From a bacterium (lineage in GTDB: Bacteria; Bacillota; Clostridia; Lachnospirales; Lachnospiraceae): a stretch of DNA of 63,360 nt. This document shows, piece by piece, positions 62,469 through 63,360 of this stretch (the stretch's first letter is position 1; each line of letters starts with the position of its first letter). The stretch spans positions 1 through 63,360 of the forward strand of contig JALFNN010000087.1 of assembly GCA_022774325.1 (NCBI GenBank). The letters run 5' to 3'. The translations under genes were made by a program, and so were the position numbers. The notes beneath the pieces were generated by a model. The model made no database searches. It was not told the DNA's origin and saw only the letters and a list, made by a program, of their open reading frames with translations.

Positions 62469-63208
62469 GTGTGTCCAGCGAAGCTGGACCACACTTGCCG
62501 GTGCAAGTCCGGTCACGGAAATCGCCAGTGAGCCGTGTAGCTAAACTCGGTGCGCTGTAGTAATACAGGGTGCTAAGCGAGTGGATAAAGTAACCTTGAT
62601 AAGAAGTGCGAGCAATCGTGCAGACCGTAACATTAAGTGAATTCTGCCGTATCGTTAAAAAGGTCTCGAAAGAGAACAAAGGGAAGTTGAGCCTGGGCAA
62701 TATAGGCGAAAACCATGGAACGTGTGAAGAAACTGGAATGCAGCACGGAGGAATCCCTCGGTATAGAGGAAACGGTATGTATGAAAAGTGTGGTTCGGAA
62801 CTGGAGAGACCCTACCCATCACCGAAAGGTAAAGAGAAAGCGTATAAGCTTGGCGAAATCGCATTTCTGATGGGAGGGAGTCGGAGAGGAACATAGTACC
62901 GATAATGATTGTGTAAGATAACGCAGTTTATGGGAAGGTTCCTTACTTCATTCATGTTTGTAGAGAGGGTAAGAGTGAGAGAATGTCATGCAGACTAACA
63001 ACTCCAAAGAAAAAGTTCGACAACTTCAAAACAAACTATATCTGACAGCCAAGAAGTGTGATAGCCGAAGATTTCATGCACTTTACGATAAAGTATATCG
63101 TGAGGATGTACTCTCTGAGGCATGGAAACGAGTAAAAGCTAACAAAGGTTCCAGTGGTGTGGATGGTATCGAAATCGAGGATATTGAAACGATGGGAATC
63201 GAGAAATA
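62469..63208 (+). mobile_element. Group II intron, 5' part only
   Basis: It begins GTGTGTCCAGC-GAA-GCTGGACCACAC (domain I stem) and continues with TGCCGGTGCAAGTCCGGTCACGG, the conserved 5' region of clostridial group II introns. About 520 nt of structured RNA precede the reverse-transcriptase gene. The element stops abruptly near 63208, inside that gene; domains V/VI are not in the window, so it is truncated or interrupted. Confidence 0.85.
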
Positions 63209-63233
63209 TTGTTGTGGTCAAGCTTTTTTGTAA
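62988..63233 (+). pseudogene. Group II intron reverse transcriptase/maturase, N-terminal remnant
   Basis: The first ~75 residues match the start of intron-encoded LtrA-like proteins: KVRQLQNKLYLTAKKC, FHALYDKVYREDVLSEAW and ANKGSSGVDGI, the RT-0/RT-1 region. After MGIEKY the frame changes to unrelated residues and stops. The reverse-transcriptase active site and the maturase domain are missing, so it cannot be functional as read. Confidence 0.8.
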
Positions 63234-63278
63234 CATTTGTGGCTAAAAAATTCATTGGATTGTTGCTTGGATAATACC

Positions 63279-63353
63279 GAAGTTTCCAGTGTATGTAAAG
63301 GATGCTTCGCACCGCCTTTGGCGGCCTTGTCCTTGACATACACTGAAAGCTTC
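63279..63353. repeat. Long imperfect inverted repeat in unassigned DNA
   Basis: CAGTGTATGTAAAGGA (63287-63302) pairs with TCCTTGACATACACTG (63330-63345) with one mismatch. The arms extend outward as GAAGTTTC / GAAAGCTTC, and CCGCC-TTT-GGCGG forms an inner hairpin. The DNA from 63209 to the end has no convincing gene. It may be the end of an element that interrupted the intron. Confidence 0.6.
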
Positions 63354-63360
63354 AGGTGAA

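Noticed and set aside
63209-63360. Right-edge DNA as an IS66 or IS200 terminus
   Set aside because: The inverted repeat is suggestive, but no transposase or known terminal sequence is visible within the window.

Overview
The window looks like chromosome of a Gram-positive anaerobe of the Clostridia, most likely a Lachnospiraceae gut commensal. The signs are low-to-middle GC, strong GGAGG ribosome sites, glycyl-radical and PPi-dependent enzymes, a T-box tyrS, an ECF-transporter/truA block, the rplM-rpsI pair and a lipoteichoic-acid-synthase-like protein. No plasmid or phage backbone is visible; mobile DNA is limited to remnants.

Layout. 1-1.6 kb: a REP-like hairpin, a HAD phosphatase behind a truncated ArsR-type regulator, and a small cysteine-rich operon. 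1.7-6 kb: ZIP metal transporter, minimal SUF pair (sufC + sufB/D-like), an HPr-like protein without the usual histidine, an MntR/DtxR-type regulator, tRNA-Arg(ACG) and a family-6 type DNA glycosylase. 6-11 kb: PPi-phosphofructokinase, then a pseudokinase-TM-helical protein paired with a surface Ig-like protein. 11.5-21 kb: a P-II protein behind a two-terminator leader, then a hydroxyproline/proline-peptide block: radical-SAM activase, trans-4-hydroxy-L-proline dehydratase, aminopeptidase P, YitT transporter, GntR regulator and proC, with three evenly spaced operator palindromes between the last two. Then a TetR regulator and a DMT transporter. 21-25.8 kb: cyclophilin, ecfA1-ecfA2-ecfT-truA, GNAT. 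25.8-33.7 kb: a YesN/YesM-type two-component system with its own binding protein, followed by a sugar ABC importer that lacks an ATPase. 33.8-34.5 kb: a scar where a group II intron 5' end is fused to the catalytic end of a tyrosine recombinase, with a 13-bp inverted repeat downstream.

34.7-43.3 kb: gcvPA-gcvPB with a membrane dipeptidase, a DUF819 transporter and a MerR regulator, facing an AcoX/NAD-kinase-like protein and a frame-split AspT-like transporter. The two glycine decarboxylase subunits have no gcvT, gcvH or lpd beside them. 43.4-49.4 kb: T-box, tyrS, flavin reductase, maf and two convergent GH13 glycosidases. 49.5-53.4 kb: rplM-rpsI, a 42-bp tandem duplication, an array of about five 53-bp repeats, a PD-(D/E)XK-like protein and a DUF389 membrane protein. 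53.5-58.9 kb: an apparent operon of a glutathionyl-hydroquinone-reductase-like protein, polar amino-acid ABC importer, GNAT and PepT-like peptidase, possibly for salvage of sulfur-containing conjugates. 58.9-63.36 kb: small conserved protein, LTA-synthase-like enzyme, SDR dehydrogenase, and a group II intron whose reverse transcriptase is cut off at residue ~75 by unassigned DNA containing a large inverted repeat.

The strongest candidates for something undescribed are the GST/ABC/GNAT/PepT operon, the 53-bp repeat array next to a nuclease-like gene, and the gcvPA/gcvPB-dipeptidase-DUF819 island. All functional calls come from reading the sequence; no database search was run.
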